A DNA stretch of 64,000 nt from Citrus sinensis (Eukaryota; Streptophyta; Magnoliopsida; Sapindales; Rutaceae): the NCBI RefSeq assembly GCF_022201045.2, contig NC_068558.1, forward strand, positions 38,769,501-38,833,500, written 5' to 3'. Every line of letters begins with the position of its first letter. The stretch's first letter is position 1. Made by a program: the position numbers and the translations under genes. Shown piece after piece: positions 1 through 9,200 of this stretch. The notes under the pieces are model-generated. The model did not search any database. It was not told where the DNA came from and saw only the letters and a list, made by a program, of their open reading frames with translations.

Positions 1-580
1 AGGCAACTGGGATGGAACCCTCAATCATATTATAATTGTGGGTTTTGATTTGTAAAATCATGCTTTTCAAAATATTTTTGTCTTTAAGTGAAATTGTTAT
101 GTTTGGATAACAATCAAATGAAATTGGACCTTTACACAGACTGGATTCGATGCTACTTAGCAAGGAATCATCAAAAGAGATGAATCGCCCATCTCTTAGG
201 ACAGCAAGGATAGAAGTGTCCAAGCCTTCTTTGGTTAAGGGTTTTATTCCGACCTGAATAAGACCGATGTGAACATAATTGAAATTCTTTTCTTTTAATT
301 TCTTTAAAGAATGCTCAGAAAACAATTGAATTGTTTCAAAAGGATTTGAAAGGGTTATGTCACGTTCTTCAGTCTTTATAATATAATCACTCTTTAAAAA
401 ATCAAGCTTTTTTGTCTTGTAAATCTTTTCTTTAGAAATTTTTGGAAGTTCCCAACAATCAATTGCTTTATCAAAGTTCTCAATAAAGAATTCTTCTGAA
501 CTCACTACATGCTTTGACTCACTAGTCTTCCCGGAAGAAGAGCTAGAAAAGGATGATGTTCTACAGTGTATAGGATCCAT
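1..580 (-). CDS. Endogenous pararetrovirus movement protein, N-terminal part (partial)
   Basis: An ATG at 580 opens a frame of about 193 codons with no stop down to base 1. After a Ser-rich N-terminus comes a conserved core with short stretches such as VHIGLIQVGIKPLT, LRDGRF and LQIKTHNYN. These are typical of 30K-superfamily movement proteins of Caulimoviridae, which widen plasmodesmata for cell-to-cell spread. In petuviruses and florendoviruses this domain is the first part of a polyprotein. The visible part has no frameshift or stop, so this end of the insertion is either fairly young or under little decay. Whether the rest is intact cannot be judged here. Confidence 0.72.
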   Translation of the reverse strand, partial: MDPIHCRTSSFSSSSSGKTSESKHVVSSEEFFIENFDKAIDCWELPKISKEKIYKTKKLDFLKSDYIIKTEERDITLSNPFETIQLFSEHSLKKLKEKNFNYVHIGLIQVGIKPLTKEGLDTSILAVLRDGRFISFDDSLLSSIESSLCKGPISFDCYPNITISLKDKNILKSMILQIKTHNYNMIEGSIPVA

Positions 581-767
581 GAATAGAAACCTATGGTCTA
601 TCTATGGTCTTGTCAGAATGGCTACAGGTATGGTTTTACAGCCCTAAACGGATGTCTTTATCCTATGGCGGGACTTACTACCAGTAAGGATTCACCACAC
701 AACAAAACTTCAAAATAAAACACAAGTCTTTAAACACAGAACTATAAACTGCTTTACACTATCCTCC

Positions 768-785
768 CCTTGGCTCTGATACCAG
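768..785 (-). promoter_or_regulatory. tRNA-Met primer-binding site of the pararetrovirus
   Basis: The minus strand reads TGGTATCAGAGCCAAGG. Its first 13-14 bases are complementary to the 3' end of plant initiator tRNA-Met, the usual minus-strand primer of Caulimoviridae and many plant retrotransposons. It lies about 190 bases upstream of the movement-protein ATG. Confidence 0.8.
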
Positions 786-790
786 AAGGA

Positions 791-840
791 AATATATATA
801 TATATATTTTATATATATATATATATATATTTTATATATA
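791..840. repeat. TA dinucleotide microsatellite at the viral junction
   Basis: An almost pure alternating A/T tract with two short TTTT interruptions. It starts about six bases from the outer edge of the viral primer-binding site. Plant pararetrovirus insertions are known to favour TA-rich microsatellites, so this is probably the target-side flank. Confidence 0.85.
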
Positions 841-1265
841 TTTATCATTGTTATACAAACAACCAAAACCCCAAAAAAAAAAACGATTAAAAAAAACTTG
901 AAAATATACAACAAAAGAGGGGGAAATCTAACATAAAATTTGTGGGAATGCCAAATTGAAGACCTTGTATGAGAGACAGAGATATATAACACTGAAATTA
1001 ACAAAAAGGAAATTATGTACTGGTTAAATTAAACTTAAACATTTTTTTTTAAATCTCAAGTATTCTAATTGCTTATTGATGGAGAGATTGCGAAGAGTTT
1101 TTTTTAACACACTAAGAATTGAAGTGCTTCTGAGGAATCATTTTATCTGTATTCTTTTCAAGTGTTTTACACATATCTTTCCCGTGAACAAAAAAATTAT
1201 AAATAAAAATAAAAGCATTTATCTATTTTGCGCTATTTGCACCTTAAAAAAAAACTCTTCAAGAG
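841..1265. other. AT-rich spacer between virus insertion and MULE
   Basis: No gene is recognised here. There are several homopolymer A and T runs. The open frame that begins in it at 1076 runs across the end of the adjoining transposon and has no family resemblance, so it is not called. Confidence 0.6.
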
Positions 1266-1274
1266 CATTTCACT
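1266..1274. repeat. Left 9-bp target-site duplication (CATTTCACT)
   Basis: CATTTCACT directly precedes GGGAAATTTA at the left end of the Mutator-like element. It recurs unchanged at 5397-5405 after the right end. A 9-bp duplication is the Mutator-superfamily signature. Confidence 0.9.
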
Positions 1275-2752
1275 GGGAAATTTACACCAATAACCATAAA
1301 AATTTTTGCTTTTTCCATCTTAACCCCCCAAATAAATTTCTATCAATATTAGCCACAAAAAAATATTTGAGACCAAAATACCCCTCTCTCATCTCTCCCC
1401 AACAATCTCTATTTCACTCATCTCTCCCAAACCAAAGAAACTCCCATAGTCGGCGGCAACATCAACCCTCGTCGGCATCGGCGGTGGCTCCATCCCTCAT
1501 CGGCGTCCGATCTACCATCTACAGCCTTCAACAAAACCTAGGTTAGCCATTTTATTTATATTTCATTAATTTAAAATGAACGTTTAGAATAATAGTGGTT
1601 GTAGTTTGAGAATAATGGTGGTGGTGGTGTTTGTTGTTGTTTTGGGAGTGTAGAACCGCTGCCCAGCGAAGGGCGCTAGAGTGCGCACGCCTATGCTGTC
1701 GCACCAAATTACAGTGGGTTTAATATTTTTTTTTTCCGTCAAGTCAATTTATTTTATTTTTGTTGTAAATGCAATGCAATAATGTTATAAATATTACAGA
1801 TACATGGTGAAATCAGAATCATCGGATATCGAAGTAGGTAGGATGTATTTTCGTTATGCCGATCACTTTTCGGGTCGAATTTCGAGCATGTGTAATTTAT
1901 CTTCGGTCGTAAAAGCCATCGAGGAAAAATTAACAAAGTGGCAGTTGAATCTGTTGAAGAAGGATATATTTGGGCATTTTTTGGAGTGTCGAAGCTTTTC
2001 ATTTAGTAGGGTAATTTTGCACAATCTTTTACTGAGGCAAGTGGCCCATGAAGAAGATAACCGTGAGGATTAGTTATGGTTTCAAATTGGTGAGCATTTG
2101 ATTCGCTTGTCAATTGTAGAATGGTGCATGGTTACTAGACTTTCATATGGTGTTGATACCAAACTAAGAAATAACAAAACAGTGCATAGGCTACGGAATA
2201 AGTATTTTGGTGGTGTGCATCGCAAAATCAATCTTAAAGAATTCGATGCATTATTTAAGAAGTTGAAATTCGAGGAAATGGACGATATGAACAAATTAAA
2301 GATTGCACTCTTTTATTCTGCGGATAGAGTACTAAATGCAAGAAAAAATCACTGTCAAATCAATTTCGATTTGCTTAACGAAGTAGATGATATAGAGTAC
2401 TTCCAAAACCGTCCATGGAGTCTTTTGTAGTGGGAAATGATATACGAGAGTGTTGACGATGCACTGTTCGAGAAAAACGAGAAATTTAAAACGACTCGGT
2501 TGAAAAACCCAAATCATAACATTGAAAAATGCAATGTTTACAGCTTTACATCCGGGGTTCAAGTGCGTTGTTTTTTTTTTTATTAATAAGTTTTATAGTA
2601 TTAAATATTTGATAGTTGTTTTAATAAGTTTTTCACTTTGGTTGTTGCAGACTTGGATTTACGAAGCGATTAGAGGTTTGCCGTCAACATGGGTCGTGAA
2701 AACGAAAAAGGCGATTCCCCGCATCGTGCAATGGAAGCCCATACCGTCGTAT
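1275..2752 (+). repeat. Left arm of long inverted repeat
   Basis: This pairs with 3862-5396 in opposite orientation. It contains the terminal sequence, a Ser/Pro-codon-rich subterminal zone, a GGTGGT-rich tract near 1615-1635, the CTGTCGCAC motif near 1696 and the first DUF1985 exons. Divergence from the right arm is limited to scattered substitutions and small indels. The right arm has roughly 60-70 extra bases around 4890-4985. Confidence 0.88.
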
Positions 2753-3530
2753 GTAATCAACTTTGCTGAGGTTTATTTGTTCTTCAACGACGAATCTCGT
2801 CTTGTAAGTAATATGTATTAGTTATTTTTTTAACTTTACTAAATTTAAGTTATGTATACTTAAAATTTTGAATTGAATTTATGGCATGAGGACGTTTTAT
2901 AAACCCTTGAGCCGAATTCAAAGGAGTAGCAGAAAATATTGACTCACTGTGAAGGATTACATGCCAAGCATTCCAGACTGGGTTCATAAGGTCGGTATCC
3001 TCTAAGTACTATAAATTTTTTAATCAAAATTTTTGACTTTTCATTTACTAATTTTAAATGATACTTTATACAGCATCAACCCTCAATCAACGCGATGCCG
3101 TCCATTACAAGGCAATCAGACGAGCATGACGACATACCAAACCCAACACCAGAGCAGCGTCTTGACACTTCTGAAGATGAAGTGACTGTTGATGACCACC
3201 AAGAAAAGACAGACAACTCTGATGACGCACATGATTCTGAAGTTATAAATAATATACGATATTCTTCCTTTATAAATGATTATTGTTTTACTGTTATTCT
3301 AAAATTTTACTTATTTTCTTTTGTAATAGTCGAGGACAAAACAGTTTAATGATTACATGCAACGACGGCTGGATAAGATTGATCGTAACGTTTATGATAA
3401 AGTCAGAATTAAAAGATTTTAAAAAAACCGTGATTGGATTTATCGACACATTTTCTAAACGTCCAAATAAGAATTCTCCTACTGGACGCTCATATGCGGT
3501 GAGCAAATTAAATTTAATAATTATGTTCAT
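1804..3530 (+). pseudogene. DUF1985-type MULE gene, degenerate copy 1
   Basis: Starting at ATG 1804, the reading frame gives a DUF1985-like protein (short stretches: MVKSESSDIEVG, YGVDTKLRNNK, ALFKKLKFEEMDD). It continues past an intron near 2565-2650 into WIYEAIRGLPSTWVVKTKK and an acidic Asp/Glu-rich linker at 3095-3250. The frame is broken: a stop replaces an expected Gln or Leu near 2071-2074, another falls near 2430, and more lie at about 2900-2940 and 3420. Proteins of this type in plant Mutator-like elements have no proven function. The expected downstream Ulp1 peptidase domain is not recognisable before the inverted copy begins. Confidence 0.7.
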
Positions 3531-3861
3531 TTAACTTTTAATTTGATAGTTGTTTAATATGTTCATCTTGGTGAATGGACAGGCCCCGGATGACTATAGA
3601 GTGTATACTGACGTGGGCAATCAAAATTTTTATACGCCCACGTCATTGTATAGTTTCCACGGGGATGTTAGTAGAGAGAGCGTGCAGGTGTTCACTGAGG
3701 TGCCTCCATGCGTTAATAAGTTCGGTTGCGCGTACATACCGTCGTCATTGATTGTAACGTTTATATAACGAACATGGTCCATGACTTGGGGTCGACGTTA
3801 AGGCCGGACGTTCTTTCCTCGCTTGAGTGGAGGAATCATGTAAGGGTTGTTATAAAAATAC

Positions 3862-4802
3862 GACGGTATGGGCTTCCATTGCACGATGCGTTCTTCGTTT
3901 TCACGACCCATGTTGACGGCAATCCTCCGATCGCTTCGTAAATCCAAACCTGCAACAACCAAAGTGAAAAACCTATTAAAACAACTATCAAATATTTAAT
4001 AATATAAAACTTATTAATAAATAAAAAAAACAACGCACCTGAACCCCAGACATAAAGCTGTAAACATTATACTTTTCAATGTTATGATTTGAATTTTTCA
4101 ACCGAGTCGTCTTAAATTTCTCGTCTTTCTCGAACAATGCATCGTCAACACTCTCGTATATCATTTCCCACGACAAAAGACCTCATGGATGATTTCGGAA
4201 GTACTCTATATCATCTACTTCGTTAAGCCAATCGAAATTGATTTGAAAGTAATTTTTTCTTGCATTCAGTACTCTGTTCGCAAAATAAAATATCGCAATC
4301 TTTAATGCGTCCGTATCGTCCATTTCCTCGAATTTCAACTTCTTAAATAATGCATCGAATTCCTTAAGATTGATCTTGCGATGCACATCACCAAAATACA
4401 TATTCCGTAGCCTATGCACCGTTTTGTTATTTCTTAATTCGGTATCAACACCATATGAAAATCTAATAATCAGGCATCATTCTACAATTGGCAAGCGAAT
4501 TAAATGCTCACGAATTTAAAACCATAACTGATTTTCACGACTATCTTCTTTATGGACCACTTGTCACAATAAAAGATTGTGCAAAATTACCCCACTAAAT
4601 GAAAAATTTCGACACTCCAAAAAATGCCCAAATATTTCTTTTTTGAACAGATTCAACTGCCGCTTTGTTAATTTTCTTCAATGGCTTTTACGACCGAAGA
4701 TAAATTACACATGCTCGAAGTTCGACCCGAAAAGTGATCAACATAATGAAAATACATCCTGCCTATTTCGATATCCGATGATTATGATTTCAACATGCAT
4801 CT
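3862..4802 (-). pseudogene. DUF1985-type MULE gene fragment, inverted copy 2
   Basis: On the minus strand this repeats the first exons of the degenerate gene in the left arm (short stretches: MHRLRNMYFGDVHRK, ALFKKLKFEEMDDTD). The start codon equivalent is altered and the frame has several stops and small indels. It ends at the centre of the palindrome without the downstream exons. Confidence 0.7.
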
Positions 4803-5396
4803 GTAATATTTATAACATTATTACATTGCATTTACAACAAAAATAAAATAAATTGACTTGACGGAAAAAAAAATATTAAACCCACTGTAATTTGGTGCGA
4901 CAGCCAATTTGTGGCACCAAAAATTGGTGCGACAGGCGTGCTGTCGCACTAAAACTGGTGCAACAGCACGGGCACGCGCTTTAGTGCCCTTCGCTGGGCA
5001 GCAGTTCTACACTCCCAAAACAACCACCACAAACACCACCACCGCTACCACCACCACCACCATTATTCTCAAACTACAACCACTATTATTCTAAAACTTC
5101 ATTTTAAATTAATGAAATATAAATAAAACGGGTAACCTAAGTTTTGTTGAAGGCTGTAGATGATAGATCGGACGCCGATAAGTGATGGAGCCACCGCCGA
5201 CGAGGGTTGATGTTGCTGCCGACTATGGGACTTTCTTCAATTTGGGAGAGATGAATGAAAGAGAGATTGTTGGGGGAGAGATGAGAGGGGTATTTTGGTC
5301 TCAAAGGTTTTTTTATGGCTAATGTTGATAGAAATTTGTTTGGGGGGTTAAGATGGAAAAAGCAAAAACTTTTATGGTTATTGGTGTAAATTTCCC
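3862..5396 (-). repeat. Right arm of long inverted repeat
   Basis: Reverse-complement partner of 1275-2752, beginning at the shared stretch around the codons for QWKPIPSY. It includes an added block of GTGCGACAG repeats, including a perfect 9-bp-arm hairpin at 4927-4949 with a 5-base loop. Confidence 0.88.
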
Positions 5397-5405
5397 CATT
5401 TCACT
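5397..5405. repeat. Right 9-bp target-site duplication (CATTTCACT)
   Basis: Identical to 1266-1274 and directly after the right terminus TAAATTTCCC. Confidence 0.9.
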
Positions 5406-6232
5406 ATGCACACTTATTTGCTGAGTTATGAATTTTATCTATTATTTTGCACACTCATATAATGAATTTTGAAAATTACCTTTTACTTGCACAGCCCTTC
5501 GAATTCCAAAATAATCACCAATTAAAGCTCATCTTCCTTTAAAACATATATATGCATGTGTGTGCATGTGCGTATGCTTGTGCCTGTGTGTGCGTGTGTA
5601 AATATGAACAACCTTGATAAGAGTCATATCAAAATTTAAACTAAAGTCTTCAAGCAACAGGAGCTTGCCGGAAAGCATAGTACTATTCTAGAGAAAAACT
5701 AAGAGGTGCTAAAGCCAAGCAAGATAGCTTAAAGTATAGTATTATTCTCCAGCAAAACTAACTCACATCAAGCTTCAAAATAGGTGCTAAAGCCAAGCTA
5801 GAGTTTTGGAACACATCAAAATTTTACTCCGTAAGCTCATATTTATGAACCAACCCTAGACCTAGAAATTAAAAGCCACATCACTTAATCTAAAATATAC
5901 CCCCTCTATTAAGGATTAACATTCCAAGACCATAAAGACCGATGAATTGAAGCTGACAAATAGGAACTAAAGCCAAGCTCATTGTGGTCCCTTTTATTTT
6001 TTTTGGCACCAACCTATTGCTCGTGTGATAATAATGTAATGCGACATTAATGTAGTACGACCATAATTGACCGAGTCTTCCTTCTCCAATGGGGAAAACT
6101 AGATGTCATGGGGCCTAACAGTTAGCTAATGGAGAAGTTTCACATGGATTGTGACAAAAGTAGCCCCTGGAAAATTTTTAAATTGATTGAAAGATAAGCA
6201 TCAAACAAAATTTACATTAAACCAACAAAATT
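5406..6232. other. Intergenic, 3' of CMSS1-like gene
   Basis: No gene is seen. There is a TG-rich tract around 5550-5600 and a partial duplication near 5660-5810, where the phrase GTGCTAAAGCCAAGC occurs twice about 70-90 bases apart. The 3' untranslated region of the minus-strand CMSS1-like gene probably lies near 6150-6232. Confidence 0.5.
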
Positions 6233-9200
6233 TTATTCCTCAAGATTTTTCCTCCTACCCTTAAACTCATTACCATTCGGAATTGGACCATATAGAGATA
6301 TTCGTAGATCACGTTGCAGCAGCCGATGGTGAAAGTAGGTTTTGTACAAGTCCCAAAATTCATCTCTGCCAAAAAAAAGTTGAATGTAAAATTAATAATA
6401 AGTTGAAAACAGCACACCCTTGAAAAACTACAATATATGCAAAAGTCATATTGATAAGAGATGTACACTTCTAAATTTATAAATGCATATTTTCTCATAC
6501 AATGGAACCTTAGTACCTAAGTTTTCACTACCTTTCAAACGACAAGAATCTCATTCTCAATTCTTAAAATTTGTTGTGCATTCACAGAAAGAACTTAAAA
6601 TTCCTTGGTGAATTTAGTAAAACATAAACCTTGCAAAAAGCTGTTACGAATTACGCAAAATAAGTGTTTACAGTTTACAATATAGAACATGAAAAATAAT
6701 TAAAACAAAGGCAAGATAAAAGAACTACCAACAGACAAACAATAATGCAAACAGGTAAACCCATAATCAGACCTGACTTGAGGCAGTGTAAACAAGGAAT
6801 AGCCCTTAACATCTGTGTGCATGTCAAGTACAATCACAGATAACCTTGAAAGCCCCAATGCCTCAATGTCGATTAACTTCTTTATCCTGGAAATGAAATA
6901 AGAAAGAAACAAAAACCATATCATTTAACAAGATGGTTGACAAACTTAAATACATAATTGACAAAACATAAAGACTGCTATCAAACAAAGTGAAGACAAA
7001 GTACAATAAAGAATATCAAACAAAGTGAAGACAAAGTACAATAAAGAATATCAAACAAAGTGTTACAAATAACCCAATAATTCATTTCATTTCTAATTCT
7101 ATCACTTTCTACTATTCTTTATTTTTGAGAACATTAGCCATTTCAATAATTTTGTTAATCCTATTCAGGCAATTCGGCCTTAGGGGATCCAGTGATGCAA
7201 AATATTAGGGGTGGACAAATTTGGGTTCAGATCAATCCAATCAGGTTTTGGGTTAATCAGGTTGGGAAAAATCTGAACTCAATCTGAACTTGTAATCAAA
7301 TCCGAATTATATTCGGATCGGATCGGATCAAAAATTTTGGATTGAGTTCAGTGGAGCAAGCTGCAGCAGCAGTCCTGGTAGCCAATGGAGCAAGCTGCAG
7401 CAGATCATGTCAGCGCATCACGACAGCCTGGGTTGGTGCTGCAGCAGAGCTTGCGTCCGTGAGACAGTGACTGGCTCTGTGTGCGCATGTGGGTCATGTC
7501 AGATGGCGGTGCTGTGTGTGCTGCCGTGTGGTGACTGCTGACTGGCTGTGTGTGTGTGTGTGGTGAGAGGTGCGTTGTGTATATGTGGTGATTGGATATG
7601 ATTGTGTGTTTGTGTGATGAGTGGTGTGTTGTGTGTGCGTGTGGTTATAGGTTTCACATTTTTATTTCAAACAATTTTTTTTTAAAATTTTGTGTAGCCC
7701 AATCGGAATTTTGGATAGGATCGGGTTGGATAAATTCCTGGTTGAGGGGTTCATCCGCATCCCAAACCAGAATTTTTTCAGATCGGATCAGGTTATTTGC
7801 CACCCCCACAAAATATGGGCTTTCTACCACAAGCAATTAGCTTGTTTCTCTCTACTCCTTTCAAAAATGGAGCAATTCCTCTCTTTCCAAATAACCCACA
7901 ATTGAGCTAAAACCATACACTTCCTAAGCATCTCAGTTTTCCTTACTCCCAAGGGTTAAAACATTCTCCAAAACAGTCCCATATTTTCCAGGATAAAATT
8001 TGAAATTTGAATAAAAAAATTTGAAAGGATAATGTTAACATGAATGAGAAACTGACATCCCTTAGAAGGTGCTGAATGTATTTAACAGTTGATAACTAAC
8101 CTGCTTGGTGTACCACCAGCAAAATTAACCCGGTTCTTTAACAAGGATACCTGCATCAGCCATAAAGGATAAACAATAAGCATACCTTCATAAATCCAAG
8201 AATAACAACAGAAAATAGATGAAGTAGGCAAGACATTTGGAATTGCATGGCACTCTAGCAGTTTAACTATTATTTTTGGGTCCTATAATTTAAGTATGAA
8301 TGATCATCCAACGTGTTATCAGAACATTTTTGACAGATCTTGCAATTATCATCCAATTCTGAATTTCAAAGCCAGTTAATAAAAGAAGTAGATACCACAA
8401 GACATAAAGTTCATGATGACAAAATTTATGCTCGTTTTATTAAGATGAAACAAAATAACTTTTACTCCCGTATGTTGAACAAGGAACAAGCAATTCATAA
8501 AAAATATATAGCCCTTGCACAGAAAATGACAGATGTCAAAAAGCTCATGTGAAATAATTGCTTACACATACAAATCATCTTCACAAAACAATTTACTGAA
8601 CATGTTTTTACCATTTTGTTTCCCGAAATAGAAAATGGCCTTCGAGAGACAATATCAAACAGTTTGTCGAAGGGGGAAAAAATGAAATAAGTGACATTAC
8701 AATTGGGTATTAAAGAAAAGGCATAGATAGTTTATGGAACAGATTTCATCTTGTTGCCTTCGTATAGGCTTTCGTTATAAAAGATTTTCAAGACTAATCA
8801 TTTTCTTCACATGCCCCATCTGAAATGTCAATTAATAACAAAAATTGAACAGTACAAAAATGGACAAGGATTCACAAAAAAGAAACATAGATACTCTTGA
8901 TAAACAAAAGAGAGAAAAATGAAAAATCCTCCTTTAGAAAGAAAATAACAAAAAGCTTCAATTTTCGTTATATGCTTTAGAAAACCACAATCTTTCAGAG
9001 TTGGGATCAGACTGACGTGCAAATAATATACATTCAACACCGCTGCTAGCTTAAATAATATGTTTGTATCATCATTTCCCAAGCTTGACGTGAAAGAACA
9101 AAGTGAGAAAATAATCTATGCCTGATGGTTAGAAGACAACCACAATCACTGAGAGATAGGGATCATCAGACAGGTGTGTAAATAGTATAAATTCAACACC

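Larger units (their letters stand above)
1..785 (-). mobile_element. Endogenous pararetrovirus (Caulimoviridae), 5' part, cut by window edge
   Basis: Read on the minus strand, this stretch starts with a primer-binding site for initiator tRNA-Met (about 785-768). A leader of about 190 bases follows, and then an open frame for a caulimovirid movement protein that runs off the left edge of the window. A tRNA-Met site shortly before a movement-protein-first open frame matches petuviruses and florendoviruses, whose endogenous copies are common in plant genomes. The genus cannot be settled because capsid, protease and reverse transcriptase lie outside the window. No LTR is seen beyond the primer-binding site, which argues against an LTR retrotransposon. 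The right border lies against a TA microsatellite. Confidence 0.75.
1275..5396. mobile_element. Palindromic Mutator-like element with DUF1985 arms (4.1 kb)
   Basis: The element starts GGGAAATTTACACCAATAAC and ends with its reverse complement, between perfect 9-bp direct repeats (CATTTCACT). The two halves are reverse complements over about 1.5 kb (1275-2752 and 3862-5396), far longer than ordinary Mutator termini. They carry the same GC-richer subterminal zone and the same piece of a DUF1985 gene in opposite orientation. The 1.1 kb centre (2753-3861) holds the rest of one DUF1985-type gene. DUF1985 genes occur in plant Mutator-like elements, often fused to a Ulp1 cysteine protease. I see neither a MURA transposase nor a convincing Ulp1 domain, so the element is non-autonomous. 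Confidence 0.88.

Noticed and set aside
768-785. Interpretation as an LTR retrotransposon primer-binding site
   Set aside because: No LTR with TG...CA ends is seen to the right, and the downstream protein is a caulimovirid movement protein rather than Gag.
759-1004. Minus-strand open frame over the TA microsatellite
   Set aside because: It consists largely of Ile-Tyr codons from the TA tract and spans the virus/host junction.
1076-1546. 156-codon open frame on the plus strand
   Set aside because: It crosses the left terminus of the Mutator-like element, is low in complexity, and resembles no family; it is chance plus transposon end sequence.
8340-8552. 70-codon plus-strand open frame
   Set aside because: It lies in CMSS1 intron 3; its Lys/Gln-rich composition follows local base composition and no homologue is apparent.
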